A stretch of 20,952 bases of DNA from CAZEQH01 sp964566875 (GCA_964566875.1 CAZMJM010000009.1:1-20952), one strand, 5' to 3'; shown: positions 1 to 8,962, counted from the first letter of the stretch. Program-made: numbers and translations. The notes: a model not told the origin generated them from the sequence alone.

Positions 1-3000
1 ACACTCTGACAGTCAGCGGCGAGGCCGAACTGTACGTGTGGCCCGGCAAGACCTTTGAGCCCTCAGGCAACGTTACCCTGAGTTCCGGAGGCTCCGGGGA
101 CGAGTGGGACGGCACCCTGAAACTGGCCTCTTCCTCCACCTTCACGGCTTCCGCCACCGAATCCCACTCCATCGGAGGAAACTGGATAGCCTCCTCCTCG
201 GCCACCTTTACTCCTGCCAACTCCACCGTAACCTTTACCGCAACCGCCCAGGGTAAAAATATAATTTCCCAGGGCAACGCCTTCTACAACCTCGCCTTTA
301 ACGGTGCAGGTTCCTGGACCTTTGCCTCAGGCGACCATGATGTTGATAATGACCTTACTGTCTTGCAGGGTACGGTTACCTCCACTCCCGGCACTCTCTA
401 CGTGGGAGGCAGCTGGGCCAATTTTGATACCTTCCGACATGCTTCGGGGACGGTGGTCTTCAATTCCAGTTCGGCCGGCCGGACCATCAGTGCCAGTTCA
501 TCTCCCTTCTATACGGTTACCTTTGACGGTTCCGGTAACTGGCAGGTTACCAGCAGTACCTTGGACATTAACAATAGTCTGAACGTCAACGACGGGACCC
601 TGATAGCCGGTTCCCAGGACATTACCGTGGCCGAGGACCTTACTTTAGAATCCGGCGGCTACTTCAATAAGGGCACGGGAAACCTGACCTTTGACGGTTC
701 CGGCAACAACACCTGGACGGATAATAATCCTTCCAAGCAGGACATGGGTAATGTGGTCATCGACGGCACGGCCAAACTGATTGAGCTCGGTTCCGACGTC
801 AGGGCCAGCGATGTAACCATAGGTACGGACGATACCCTGGATGTAACGGATAGCAACTACAACATGGTTTCCACAGGTTCCTGGGATAACAATAACGTGT
901 TTGAAGCAAGACATGGCACGGTCAGCTTTGAATCCACCGCCCTGGGCAAGACCATAAGAAACGCTACTTCCACTTTTTACAATATAGCCTTTAATGGTTC
1001 AGGCGGATGGACATTCCAGGACGCTTCGGTTACCACCACCAATAACCTTACAATCACCACGGGTAATGTTACCTCCACCGCAGGCATCTTCTACCTGGGA
1101 GGAAGTTTTGCCAACAATGCCGGAGTCTTCCACCACGGCTCGGGAACCCTGGAATTCATTTCCACCAGTTCAGAATCCATTTCCACCAACGCCTCTCATC
1201 TATATGACGTTGTCTTCTCAGGAACGGGCAGTTGGCAGTTCGCCGCGGGTAATCATTATATAGATGGCGACCTTACTGTCTTGCAGGGTACGGTTACCTC
1301 CACTCCCGGCACTCTCTACGTGGGAGGCAGCTGGGCCAATTCGGATACCTTCGCCGCCAATTCCGGCACGGTGGTATTCAACGCACCGGGAACCGGCCGT
1401 ACCATCAATGCCGGAAATTCCGACTTCAACATCGTAACCTTTGATTCTTCCGTAGGCTCCTGGACCGTAACCAATAACGCCACTTCTGCCGGCAACTGGA
1501 ACCTGAACAGTATATCCCAGTTTACGGTAAGTTCCGGGGTTACCCTTGAGGTGGATGGGGAATTCAAGAACAATCTTTCGGGCGGTGCCACTACCTGGAC
1601 GGGTTCCACTCTTTTTCTTAACTCCGGCTCGAGATATACCATCAATTCCAATTCCGTGGCCACCGGCGACGAATATGGCACCTTGAAAGTGGGGGACAAC
1701 ACCGACATTGCCATGTGGCATTCCCTGGCTTCCGGCAGTTACGACATCAGTTCTTCCGGCTCCCTTTATTCCATGGACCACAACCAGGCCAATGGTTCCC
1801 TCTACATCTGGGGCGACTACCACGTTCCATCGGGGGTGACGAACTACTGGAGCTATGCCACTGACTTTGACGGCACGCCCCTGGGAGGTTCTTCCAGACA
1901 GTGCGACGTGAGGATAGACCCATCTTCCAAGGTTACTCTGGACGGAGGCATCCTGAATGTGGTGGGGACCTCCGGCAATTACACCACCATCGACCGACAG
2001 GGAGGTTCGGGTAATTATTCCCTGGAGGTGAGTTCGGGTACGCTTAACGCTTCCTACTATCAGATCAGGAAGATAGACGCCGACGGTCTCAATCTGTCCG
2101 GCGCCGCCACAATCTCTTCACTGGACTATGGGGACCTTCTGCTGGAGAACAGCGGCGGCAGCATGATTACGGTTGCGGCTTCTACCATTGACCAAAACGC
2201 CGCCCTACTCATCACCGGCTGCCAGTTTTCCAACAATACTTCGGGCTATAACGTGGAAAGGGTAGGCAACCCTTCATTTGCCTGGGAATTCACCGGTCAT
2301 TCCGGTACCTATGACGGAGAAAGCTATGACTATGACCCGGATGCCAACTGTGGCAAGATAAGATGGGATGACTCGACCTGTCTTTTACTGGAACAGGTTC
2401 ATTACCGCCTGGGTAATGATGATGGAACGGAACTTTTAAGGGGGTGGACGAGGAGGAAGGCCGTTTCCATCTTCAATTCCTCCAGCAGCGCCTTGTCCAA
2501 CTATCCCGTCCAGGTGGAAGTGGGATACAATACCGGTTCGGGTGTTGATGTCAATTGTGAGGGCAACGTCCAGGGAGACTTTGACGACGTCAGGTTTGTT
2601 GACGCGGGCGAGAACGCCTTTCTTAGCCATTGGAGAGAAAGCTTTGCCACTAATTCCACGGCCATATTCTGGGTGAATATACCTATACTCGGCGCCAATT
2701 CCACTACCAGCATTTATATCTACTACGGAAATTCCGAAGCTGCCTCAGCCAGTGACGGAGACGCTACCTTCGGCTATGAGGACGCCTCTACCGTCTATAC
2801 TTATATGAAAGAGAGTTCTTCCTTCTACTGGGAAACCCGGGAGAGTACGACGGACCTGGCCAACGGAGATGACGTCTGCTGCAACGCTACCAAGACTATG
2901 TCTTTTGATTCCCATTATTGGGGAGCTTCCGGCATCAATAGTTTCTGGGTTAATTCCAACGGCGTTACCTTCCTGAAACCCCAACCCTGTAACACAGAAT

Positions 3001-4709
3001 ACGACAACAGTCTGATAGACTTCAGGAACAGAAAACAGGCCGGTTTCTGGGATGACCTGAGAACAGACGTCAGCGGCGGAGTGGTGTCGTCAGCCGGCGT
3101 TTACTTTGACAGCTTCGCTTCCAAGGCCCGTATTACCCATGAAAATACCAGGGCAGGTGATTCTTCTGATTCCGTGAAGAGCCAGCTTATTCTGTTTTCT
3201 TCCGGAAAGGTCATCTTTTCCATAGGTTCAGCCAGTAACTTCGGCGACTTCACTCCCACGGTGGGAATATCCAGGGGCGACGGCAGTAATTACTTTGATG
3301 TCAGTTCGGAGGCGGCGGCCAACCACACCTGGACCTTCTACCTGAGGAAGACCACGGGTGTGGAACCCGACGTGACGGCTGTGGGCAGTGAAGAGGGTTC
3401 CTCAGGTGCCAGCTGGCTGGCGGCAGAGGATACTCCGGCCAATGTTTCAAAAGATACCAACGTCAGGATAAGGTTTACTATCGATAATACTGGAACGACC
3501 ATCACAGACTACAATTACCGGCTGCAGGCAGCCGACAAGGGCTCTTCTCCGAGTTGTGAGGCTGTCGCTACTTCAAGTTTCTCCGACGTTTCTACGAGCA
3601 CGGGGAACGTGGTTATGACAACCTCATCTTATTTCGTTGGATGTCCGGCGGGAAGTCAGGCTACTACCACCAACCAACTCTCAGTTCCTTCGGGCAGCAG
3701 TTTCGTGACGGGGCGGATGGTAGAGGCAACCTGTAACCAGACGGCTAATCATACCCTTCAGCAATACGAATTTACCGAAGTGGAATATAGCGTAAAGATT
3801 GATTCGGCCGCTACCGTGTCTTCATACTGCTTCCGGGTTGTCAACCGAGACAGTGATTTAGACAGTTACAACAAGGTAGCGGAAGCGGTAGTCGCCCAGC
3901 CCGTATCCGTGGGAGATGTTTCCCTCAACGGAGGTAATGATATTGTTCTTATAGAAGGTTCCACCACCACGGTAACGGTGACCTCCTCTGTTTCCGATTA
4001 CAACGGGTATTCCGACATCGCCAGCGTGGATGCCGTAATATACCGCTCCGGAGTGGCCGGGGCGGAAAACTGCAGTCCGGATAACAACAGCTGTTATCAG
4101 GCGACCTGTGCTACCTCTTCCTGTGCGACCACTTCCTGCCTGGCGACCTGCAACTTTGACGTCTGGTACTACGCCGACCCGACCGACGGTGAAATTGGAC
4201 AACCCAATGAAACACCCTGGTCTGCCCAATACTGGGTAGCCTATGTAGAGGCGGCCGACAAACAGAGCTTATCGGGTTCCGCCACCAATACCGCCCAGGA
4301 GGTTGATGTGCTCTCTCTGCTGGCCCTGGAAGTTACCGACGATATTGATTATGGAGCAGGCCTGCTACCCGGAGACAGGACCGACCCATTGAACACCACT
4401 ACCACGGTGATAGCAACCGGGAACTGTTCCCTGGACCTCGGTCTCTATGGAACCAACATGACGGCGGGCTTGGCCTACATCGGAGTCGGCCAGCAGAGGT
4501 TTGCCAGCTCCAGTTCCGCCTATAGCTCTTCTACCGCCCTGTCCGGCGGCGAACAGGAACTGGAGCTCAACATTCCTAAGACCACCAGCTACGGTTCTCC
4601 TCAGAGTAGTGACGTGTGGTGGGGCATTGAGATTCCGGTGCCTCAGGCTACGGGCAATTACAGCGGCGTGAATACCTTCATCGGCAAGAAGAACGAAATT
4701 CCCTGGTAA
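1..4709 (+). CDS. Giant surface protein, 5'-truncated: beta-repeats, DUF2341, nidogen-like domain, Trp-ending C-terminal module
   Basis: The frame is open from base 3 to a TAA at 4707-4709, so the true start lies outside the window; the GTG at 36 is internal. About 1,568 residues are visible. Residues 1 to about 780 are a run of Gly/Ser/Thr/Asn-rich beta-strand repeats with recurring cores such as FYNLAFNG, GTLYVGGSW and GTVVFN, typical of beta-solenoid or adhesin-like surface proteins. About 814-915 is a DUF2341 domain (NYPVQVEV, then DDVRFVD, then SIYIYYGNSEA). About 965-1105 resembles a nidogen-like (NIDO) domain (FWVNSNGVTF, GFWDDLRTDV, ILFSSGKVIFSIG, TVGISRG). About 1130-1300 is a beta-sandwich with the phrase RFTIDNTG. 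The last 270 residues form a Cys-containing module shared with the protein at 8963-10741 and end in Trp. There is no LPXTG motif and no C-terminal membrane helix. Likely role: secreted or cell-surface adhesin or layer component. No enzymatic motif is seen. Confidence 0.85.
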   Translation, partial: TLTVSGEAELYVWPGKTFEPSGNVTLSSGGSGDEWDGTLKLASSSTFTASATESHSIGGNWIASSSATFTPANSTVTFTATAQGKNIISQGNAFYNLAFNGAGSWTFASGDHDVDNDLTVLQGTVTSTPGTLYVGGSWANFDTFRHASGTVVFNSSSAGRTISASSSPFYTVTFDGSGNWQVTSSTLDINNSLNVNDGTLIAGSQDITVAEDLTLESGGYFNKGTGNLTFDGSGNNTWTDNNPSKQDMGNVVIDGTAKLIELGSDVRASDVTIGTDDTLDVTDSNYNMVSTGSWDNNNVFEARHGTVSFESTALGKTIRNATSTFYNIAFNGSGGWTFQDASVTTTNNLTITTGNVTSTAGIFYLGGSFANNAGVFHHGSGTLEFISTSSESISTNASHLYDVVFSGTGSWQFAAGNHYIDGDLTVLQGTVTSTPGTLYVGGSWANSDTFAANSGTVVFNAPGTGRTINAGNSDFNIVTFDSSVGSWTVTNNATSAGNWNLNSISQFTVSSGVTLEVDGEFKNNLSGGATTWTGSTLFLNSGSRYTINSNSVATGDEYGTLKVGDNTDIAMWHSLASGSYDISSSGSLYSMDHNQANGSLYIWGDYHVPSGVTNYWSYATDFDGTPLGGSSRQCDVRIDPSSKVTLDGGILNVVGTSGNYTTIDRQGGSGNYSLEVSSGTLNASYYQIRKIDADGLNLSGAATISSLDYGDLLLENSGGSMITVAASTIDQNAALLITGCQFSNNTSGYNVERVGNPSFAWEFTGHSGTYDGESYDYDPDANCGKIRWDDSTCLLLEQVHYRLGNDDGTELLRGWTRRKAVSIFNSSSSALSNYPVQVEVGYNTGSGVDVNCEGNVQGDFDDVRFVDAGENAFLSHWRESFATNSTAIFWVNIPILGANSTTSIYIYYGNSEAASASDGDATFGYEDASTVYTYMKESSSFYWETRESTTDLANGDDVCCNATKTMSFDSHYWGASGINSFWVNSNGVTFLKPQPCNTEYDNSLIDFRNRKQAGFWDDLRTDVSGGVVSSAGVYFDSFASKARITHENTRAGDSSDSVKSQLILFSSGKVIFSIGSASNFGDFTPTVGISRGDGSNYFDVSSEAAANHTWTFYLRKTTGVEPDVTAVGSEEGSSGASWLAAEDTPANVSKDTNVRIRFTIDNTGTTITDYNYRLQAADKGSSPSCEAVATSSFSDVSTSTGNVVMTTSSYFVGCPAGSQATTTNQLSVPSGSSFVTGRMVEATCNQTANHTLQQYEFTEVEYSVKIDSAATVSSYCFRVVNRDSDLDSYNKVAEAVVAQPVSVGDVSLNGGNDIVLIEGSTTTVTVTSSVSDYNGYSDIASVDAVIYRSGVAGAENCSPDNNSCYQATCATSSCATTSCLATCNFDVWYYADPTDGEIGQPNETPWSAQYWVAYVEAADKQSLSGSATNTAQEVDVLSLLALEVTDDIDYGAGLLPGDRTDPLNTTTTVIATGNCSLDLGLYGTNMTAGLAYIGVGQQRFASSSSAYSSSTALSGGEQELELNIPKTTSYGSPQSSDVWWGIEIPVPQATGNYSGVNTFIGKKNEIPW
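351..434 (+). repeat. Direct repeat copy A inside the giant gene
   Basis: This 84-bp stretch matches 1269-1352 with only two mismatches, at 424 and 425; the first 73 bases are identical. The offset is 918 bp, exactly 306 codons, so the copies are in the same frame. It encodes the LTVLQGTVTS to SWAN core of one beta-repeat unit. Confidence 0.9.
1269..1352 (+). repeat. Direct repeat copy B inside the giant gene
   Basis: This is the partner of 351-434. The flanking repeat units are much more diverged at both DNA and protein level, so this near-identity points to a recent segmental duplication or gene conversion. Confidence 0.9.
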
Positions 4710-4716
4710 CAGGCAT

Positions 4717-4744
4717 TTGAACATGGAGCCAGATAAGATATAAT
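4717..4744 (+). promoter_or_regulatory. Putative sigma70-type promoter for the FN3/ABC unit
   Basis: TTGAAC (4717-4722), a 16-bp spacer and a perfect TATAAT (4739-4744) lie in the 58-bp gap before the ATG at 4768. A second TATAAT sits at 4748-4753 but has no -35 partner. The predicted transcript would have a short leader of about 15-20 nt. No terminator hairpin is visible between the preceding stop and this site, so read-through from the giant gene is possible. Confidence 0.5.
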
Positions 4745-4767
4745 TCATATAATAGAAGAGAAAAATT

Positions 4768-6261
4768 ATGAGATTTAAAAGCTTTCTTTCTTTCACCACC
4801 CTGGCGGTTTTAATTATGGCCGTCCTGTTTTCCCTGAAAGAGCAGGAGATTTCCATGGCCGGGGACGATACCACTCCTCCGGAGATTTCAGAACTGGAGA
4901 TAGTCAGCATCTCCACCAGCACGGTCGCCATCCGATGGAACACCAACGAGGAAGCTGATTCTGTAGTCAACTACGGATTGAACAAAAACTACGGGGTAGC
5001 CAGAGACCCGATATATTCCAAGTCTCATTATTTAATAATTGACGAACTCGTACCTGGCACCACCCATTATTTCCAGGTGGTTTCTTCCGACCCATCCGGC
5101 AACCAGGGGATTTCCCGGGGTTATCAGTTTACCACCAAAAGAACGGCTCAGCAGGAAGTACCGGGGATAGAACAGGTTCCCGCTGGCACCGAGAGGCAAC
5201 TGGTAGAACAAGCCTATGAGGCCATGAGCCAGATTACCCTGCCCGAATCTCTGGCTTTCCTGGCCGACCAGCTGGAAGAATTGGCGGAACTGGTGATGGA
5301 GCCGCCCAAAATCATAGGCAATCCTGAATTGGAAATAGGTACTGATTACGTGGTTATCAAGTGGGCGACCGACAAGGAGTCCAGTTCCATGGTAGCCCTG
5401 GCCACTGAAAACGATTATCAACCCTTCGCCGAAGAACCCTATACCTGGAAACAGGGGGAGCCCGGCGAACTTGTTTTAGCGCACGAGGTGAGGATAAATG
5501 GACTGGAATCGGCCACCACCTACCACTTTCAGGTGATTTCCAAGGCCCAGGTGGGACCGGAAGGAAAAAGTGAAGACAAGACCTTTACCACCAAATCCCC
5601 CCTGCCCGTGGTTTCCAACGTGAGGATAGTCAAGGTTCAGGAGGATTCTGCCACTCTGGCTTGGAACACCAACATTCCATGTTCCAGCCTTCTGGAATAT
5701 ACAGACCTGACCAGTAAAGATACCAAATCCGCCGGTAACCCTGCCATGGTTTCAGACCACAATTTCCAGCTGACCGGACTGCAGTTGGGCGTTTCCTATT
5801 CAGTAATAGTGAAAGGTGAAGATGAAACGGGACAAAAGGCGGAGAGCGAGCCGTTTATCTTTACCACTGTTGAGGACAAGGAAGCGCCCATCATCTCCAA
5901 AATAGAGGTGGAATCTGCTCTTTATCCCGAGGCTGAATCCAAAATCCAGAGCATCATCAGCTGGCTGGTGGACGAGCCTTCGCTCTGTCAGGTTTTTTAT
6001 CAGGAAGGCCTGGCTCCGGGTGCTGAAGTCCAGTCTTTTCCCAAGAACAAGGAATACAGTACCAGTCACGTTCAGGTTTCTACGGTTTTCGCTCCGGCCA
6101 CGGTTTACAAATTCTGGATAGAGTGTGAAGACGCCAGTAAAAACAAGGCGGTATCAGAATACTTTACCCTTCTTACCCCCCAGCAGGAGAAGAGCATCCT
6201 GGATATCATTATCGGGAACTTTGAACAGACGTTCAGCTGGGTGCAAAAAGTTAAATTCTAA
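4768..6261 (+). CDS. Secreted protein with four fibronectin type III-like domains
   Basis: This 497-residue protein opens with a basic residue pair and a hydrophobic segment (about 7-22), a signal peptide or N-terminal anchor. Four FN3-like beta-sandwiches follow at about 36-123, 178-276, 278-372 and 374-475. They carry the phrases typical of purple-acid-phosphatase-type FN3 domains: VAIRWNT then VNYG; IKWATD; LAWNTN then LEY; SWLVDE then VFY; closing strands such as YFQVVSSD. A charged, probably helical linker (about 140-178) separates domains 1 and 2. A short amphipathic tail (about 476-497) ends the protein. No catalytic motif is visible. The gene lies 7 bp upstream of the ABC ATPase, so it is probably an extracytoplasmic partner of the transporter (inference); it could also be an independent surface protein. 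The start follows an A-rich stretch with no clear Shine-Dalgarno sequence. Confidence 0.85.
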   Translation: MRFKSFLSFTTLAVLIMAVLFSLKEQEISMAGDDTTPPEISELEIVSISTSTVAIRWNTNEEADSVVNYGLNKNYGVARDPIYSKSHYLIIDELVPGTTHYFQVVSSDPSGNQGISRGYQFTTKRTAQQEVPGIEQVPAGTERQLVEQAYEAMSQITLPESLAFLADQLEELAELVMEPPKIIGNPELEIGTDYVVIKWATDKESSSMVALATENDYQPFAEEPYTWKQGEPGELVLAHEVRINGLESATTYHFQVISKAQVGPEGKSEDKTFTTKSPLPVVSNVRIVKVQEDSATLAWNTNIPCSSLLEYTDLTSKDTKSAGNPAMVSDHNFQLTGLQLGVSYSVIVKGEDETGQKAESEPFIFTTVEDKEAPIISKIEVESALYPEAESKIQSIISWLVDEPSLCQVFYQEGLAPGAEVQSFPKNKEYSTSHVQVSTVFAPATVYKFWIECEDASKNKAVSEYFTLLTPQQEKSILDIIIGNFEQTFSWVQKVKF

Positions 6262-6268
6262 AATATCT

Positions 6269-7570
6269 ATGGATCCAATAATTAAAATGAATGGGATGAA
6301 GGTTATTTATAACCTGGGGAAGTCCAATGAATACAGGGCATTGAGGGGAGTTGACGTGGAGATATATCCCAGAGAATACATTATTTTCTTCGGTCCTTCC
6401 GGGTGCGGTAAATCCACCATGCTTTATGCCATCCTTGGAGTGTTGCCGCCTACGTTCGGTGAAGTTCTTATAAAAGGAGAGAACCCTTACAGTTTTTCCT
6501 CCAAAAGATTGGTAGAATTTCAACAGAATACCGTCGGCATCATCTATCAGGCTTTTTATCTGATACCTTCTCTGACCGTACTGGACAACGTTGCCCTGCC
6601 GCCCATATTTGCCGGGGTCCCTACTGAAAAGAGAGAGAAGAAAGCCATGGAACTGCTGGAGAGGTTCGGTGTTAAGGAACAGGCTAATAAAATCCCCACC
6701 GCTCTTTCCGGAGGGCAGATGCAAAGGGTGGCGGTAGCGCGTTCTCTGGTTAATGACCCGGAGATTCTGCTGGCCGATGAGCCGATAGGAAACCTGGACA
6801 GTACTTCTGCCAAGAAGGTTATGGATACCCTGGAGGAAATTAACGAAAAAGACAAAAAAACGGTTATCCTGGTGACTCATGATTCCAAGTATCTGAGTTA
6901 TGCCCACCGGGTCTATTATTTGAAGGACGGCCAGATTCAGAGAGTAGTCGTCAACCCGGAGAAAAAACAGATTAAGAAGACAGAAAAGGGCAAGACCCTG
7001 GTGACGGAAATAGAGACGCTGGCGCGCATGTATCCCTATCTTTCTCCCGAAGAATTAAAAGTTAAGAGCATCATCAACTATATCACCCGTGACATCAGCT
7101 TTGAACAGCTGGAGAAGATGGAAAAAGTAGTTCAGTTGATGATTGAGGGAAGGGTCAGCGAGGAAAAATTTCTTTTTCTGCTCACAGAGCCTTTCTCGCA
7201 GGGGGGGGTGGGGCTCCATCCTTCCAAAGCCAGATCTATGACCGAAAAGATTCATCAGATTCTGAATGAGGCAAGGGATGTGAGGAGATACCGCCGGGAA
7301 GCGGAGAAGGAAACGGATAATTCCCGGGAAAAGGAATTTATTGCCCGATTAAGGATGCACCTGCTGGACCTTTATGAAGGACAGGTGACGCCGGCCCAGC
7401 TGGAAAATCTGGAGAACGCCATCAGGAGAAGGGTGTCGGGCGGCATCAGGAAGAAGGAATTCCAGACGATATTGGACATGACAGTTAAGGACGGCGGAGT
7501 GGGGTTTAAGAGAAAAACTGCCGAAAACCTCACCCTCTATCTGGAAAAGTTATTGGTTCAAGGGGTATAA
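6269..7570 (+). CDS. MacB/LolD-type ABC transporter ATP-binding protein with duplicated C-terminal extension
   Basis: The chosen start (ATG at 6269, 433 residues) puts the ABC fold at the N-terminus. A longer frame reaches back to 6125, but that part overlaps the FN3 gene and has no ABC character. Residues 1-230 hold a full nucleotide-binding domain: Walker A GPSGCGKST (42-50), a Q-loop region around YQAFYLIP, signature LSGGQ (147-151), Walker B ILLADE (166-171) followed by the D-loop NLDS, and H-loop His204. The family normally ends near residue 230. Here about 200 further residues form two related helical units (about 260-345 and 355-433), each with a QLE-x-[ML]-E helix and a GGVG turn. The domain energises a MacB/FtsX-type permease, encoded 9 bp downstream. 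The role of the extension is unknown. A run of eight G's sits in the extension at 7201-7208. Confidence 0.93.
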   Translation: MDPIIKMNGMKVIYNLGKSNEYRALRGVDVEIYPREYIIFFGPSGCGKSTMLYAILGVLPPTFGEVLIKGENPYSFSSKRLVEFQQNTVGIIYQAFYLIPSLTVLDNVALPPIFAGVPTEKREKKAMELLERFGVKEQANKIPTALSGGQMQRVAVARSLVNDPEILLADEPIGNLDSTSAKKVMDTLEEINEKDKKTVILVTHDSKYLSYAHRVYYLKDGQIQRVVVNPEKKQIKKTEKGKTLVTEIETLARMYPYLSPEELKVKSIINYITRDISFEQLEKMEKVVQLMIEGRVSEEKFLFLLTEPFSQGGVGLHPSKARSMTEKIHQILNEARDVRRYRREAEKETDNSREKEFIARLRMHLLDLYEGQVTPAQLENLENAIRRRVSGGIRKKEFQTILDMTVKDGGVGFKRKTAENLTLYLEKLLVQGV

Positions 7571-7579
7571 ATTTTATCT

Positions 7580-8773
7580 ATGAGACTAGACGACATTATA
7601 AAACTTTCCACCCGTATGTTCAGGACCAGGCCCAGCCGTACCTGGCTTACCATACTGGGCATTGGTGTGGGCATCAGTGCCGTTGTAACCCTGGTGGGTC
7701 TGGGATACGGCCTTCAGGGTATCCTGTTGGAAAGAATTATTTTCGGGGAAAGCCTGCTCAGCTTGAACGTCTCTAATCCCGCCTCTAAGGCGATTGTTCT
7801 GGATTCCCAGCAGATTCAGGGAATACGGGAAATGGAAGAGGTTGGAGATGTGTCTCCTCTGGCCAGCTATTCCTCTCTTGTCACCTTCCAGGATTTGACC
7901 GGCAGCATCGCGCTTCAGGCGGTTGACCCTTCTTATTTCCGCTACGCCGGTATCCCGTCAGAAGAAGGGGAGCTTTTTAAAGAAGGTGAAAATAATAAAA
8001 TCGTTCTTTCTACGGCGGTCCTGAAGATGTTTGCTACAGAACCTGCGGATATCATCGGTAAAACCGTCACCTTCAGGGTATCCGTTCCTATTGAGAATTC
8101 AGAAAAAGTTCAGGAAGTTTCTTTGCCTAAAAATTACGAAGTATCAGGTATTGTAGATAATCCTTCATCCCTGTTTGCCTTCATGCCTCTTTCGGAGTTT
8201 ACCTCACATTTTTCCCCTCCATTCTACGAAAAGGCCCAGGTTAAGGTGAGCAAGAGTGAATTCCTGGATGCCGCCGAGCAGAAGATTATAGAAAAGGGTT
8301 TCGTGGTAAGCGCTTTTTCCAAGACCGTAGAACAGGCCAACAAGATCTTCCAGGGCATTCAGGGCGCTCTGGGGCTTTTCGGAGGCATCGCCTTAATTGT
8401 ATCGGCCATCGGCATGTTCAACACTATGACCGTAACCCTATTGGAGAGAACCAATGAAATCGGTGTTATGAGGACCATCGGTGCTTCTTCCCGGGATATC
8501 ATGATATTATTTTTGGCAGAATCCGTCGTCCTGGGATTTTTGGGAGGGTTAGTCGGAGTGGGAATAGGGGTCGGAATAGGCAAGGGGCTGAACGGCCTGA
8601 TAAATACGGCGGCCACCAGACTGGGAGGAGTGGCCATGACCCTGTTTGCTTTCCCGCGCCCCTTCTTGATATTTATCATAATGTTTTCCGGAATCATGGG
8701 GTTTATCACCGGTATTTTCCCGGCCAGAAAGGCCTCTTCGCTTAACCCCCTGGATGCCATCCGGTATAAATAA
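7580..8773 (+). CDS. MacB/FtsX-family ABC transporter permease
   Basis: This 397-residue protein has the usual MacB/FtsX plan: a short cytoplasmic N-terminus, TM1 (about 21-45), a large extracytoplasmic MacB_PCD-like domain (about 46-255), then three TM helices (about 258-283, 310-340, 358-382). The cytoplasmic loop after TM2 carries ERTNEIGVMRTIGAS, the conserved segment that contacts the ATPase, and the C-terminus PARKASSLNPLDAIRY is a family hallmark. It pairs with the ATPase encoded just upstream. MacB-type complexes act by mechanotransmission: they move extracytoplasmic substrates or regulate envelope enzymes. The substrate here cannot be told from sequence. In a lineage thought to lack a classical outer membrane a TolC partner is not expected and none is seen. 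The ATG follows TATCT, as in the ATPase gene, without a Shine-Dalgarno sequence. Confidence 0.93.
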   Translation: MRLDDIIKLSTRMFRTRPSRTWLTILGIGVGISAVVTLVGLGYGLQGILLERIIFGESLLSLNVSNPASKAIVLDSQQIQGIREMEEVGDVSPLASYSSLVTFQDLTGSIALQAVDPSYFRYAGIPSEEGELFKEGENNKIVLSTAVLKMFATEPADIIGKTVTFRVSVPIENSEKVQEVSLPKNYEVSGIVDNPSSLFAFMPLSEFTSHFSPPFYEKAQVKVSKSEFLDAAEQKIIEKGFVVSAFSKTVEQANKIFQGIQGALGLFGGIALIVSAIGMFNTMTVTLLERTNEIGVMRTIGASSRDIMILFLAESVVLGFLGGLVGVGIGVGIGKGLNGLINTAATRLGGVAMTLFAFPRPFLIFIIMFSGIMGFITGIFPARKASSLNPLDAIRYK

Positions 8774-8789
8774 TTTATTTATCAAGAAG

Positions 8790-8826
8790 TTTTCCACACC
8801 CCTGTGTTTAATTTTTTTGATAGAAT
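8790..8826 (+). promoter_or_regulatory. Putative extended -10 promoter with DnaA-box-like sequence upstream
   Basis: TGATAGAAT (8818-8826) reads as an extended -10 (TGnTAnAAT) after a T-rich spacer. No good -35 is present. TTTTCCACA (8790-8798) fits the DnaA-box pattern TTWTNCACA; a perfect TTATCCACA precedes the other major promoter at 15819. The rest of the 189-bp gap (8774-8962) holds a possible weak hairpin (TTCCC at about 8870 with GGGAA) but nothing I recognise. Confidence 0.35.
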
Positions 8827-8962
8827 GAGAATATAGGGAACAATATAAATATTAAGGATAAGCAAAAGATTCCCCTAGGCTCGTCTGGGAAAGAATTTAT
8901 TATCTTTATTCAGGCGGGAAGGTCGATGGGGAAGAAATTAAATTTATAGAAACAACCAAATT

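Noticed and set aside
6125..6268. Longer N-terminus for the ABC ATPase
   Set aside because: The 48 extra codons overlap the end of the FN3 gene in another frame and give an Arg/Ser/Pro-rich stretch with no ABC character. The ATG at 6269 starts the normal fold.
8795..8810. CACA/TGTG hairpin followed by T's as terminator of the ABC unit
   Set aside because: The stem is only 4 bp with a 4-nt loop and does not extend outward. It is too weak to call, and it overlaps the DnaA-box-like sequence.
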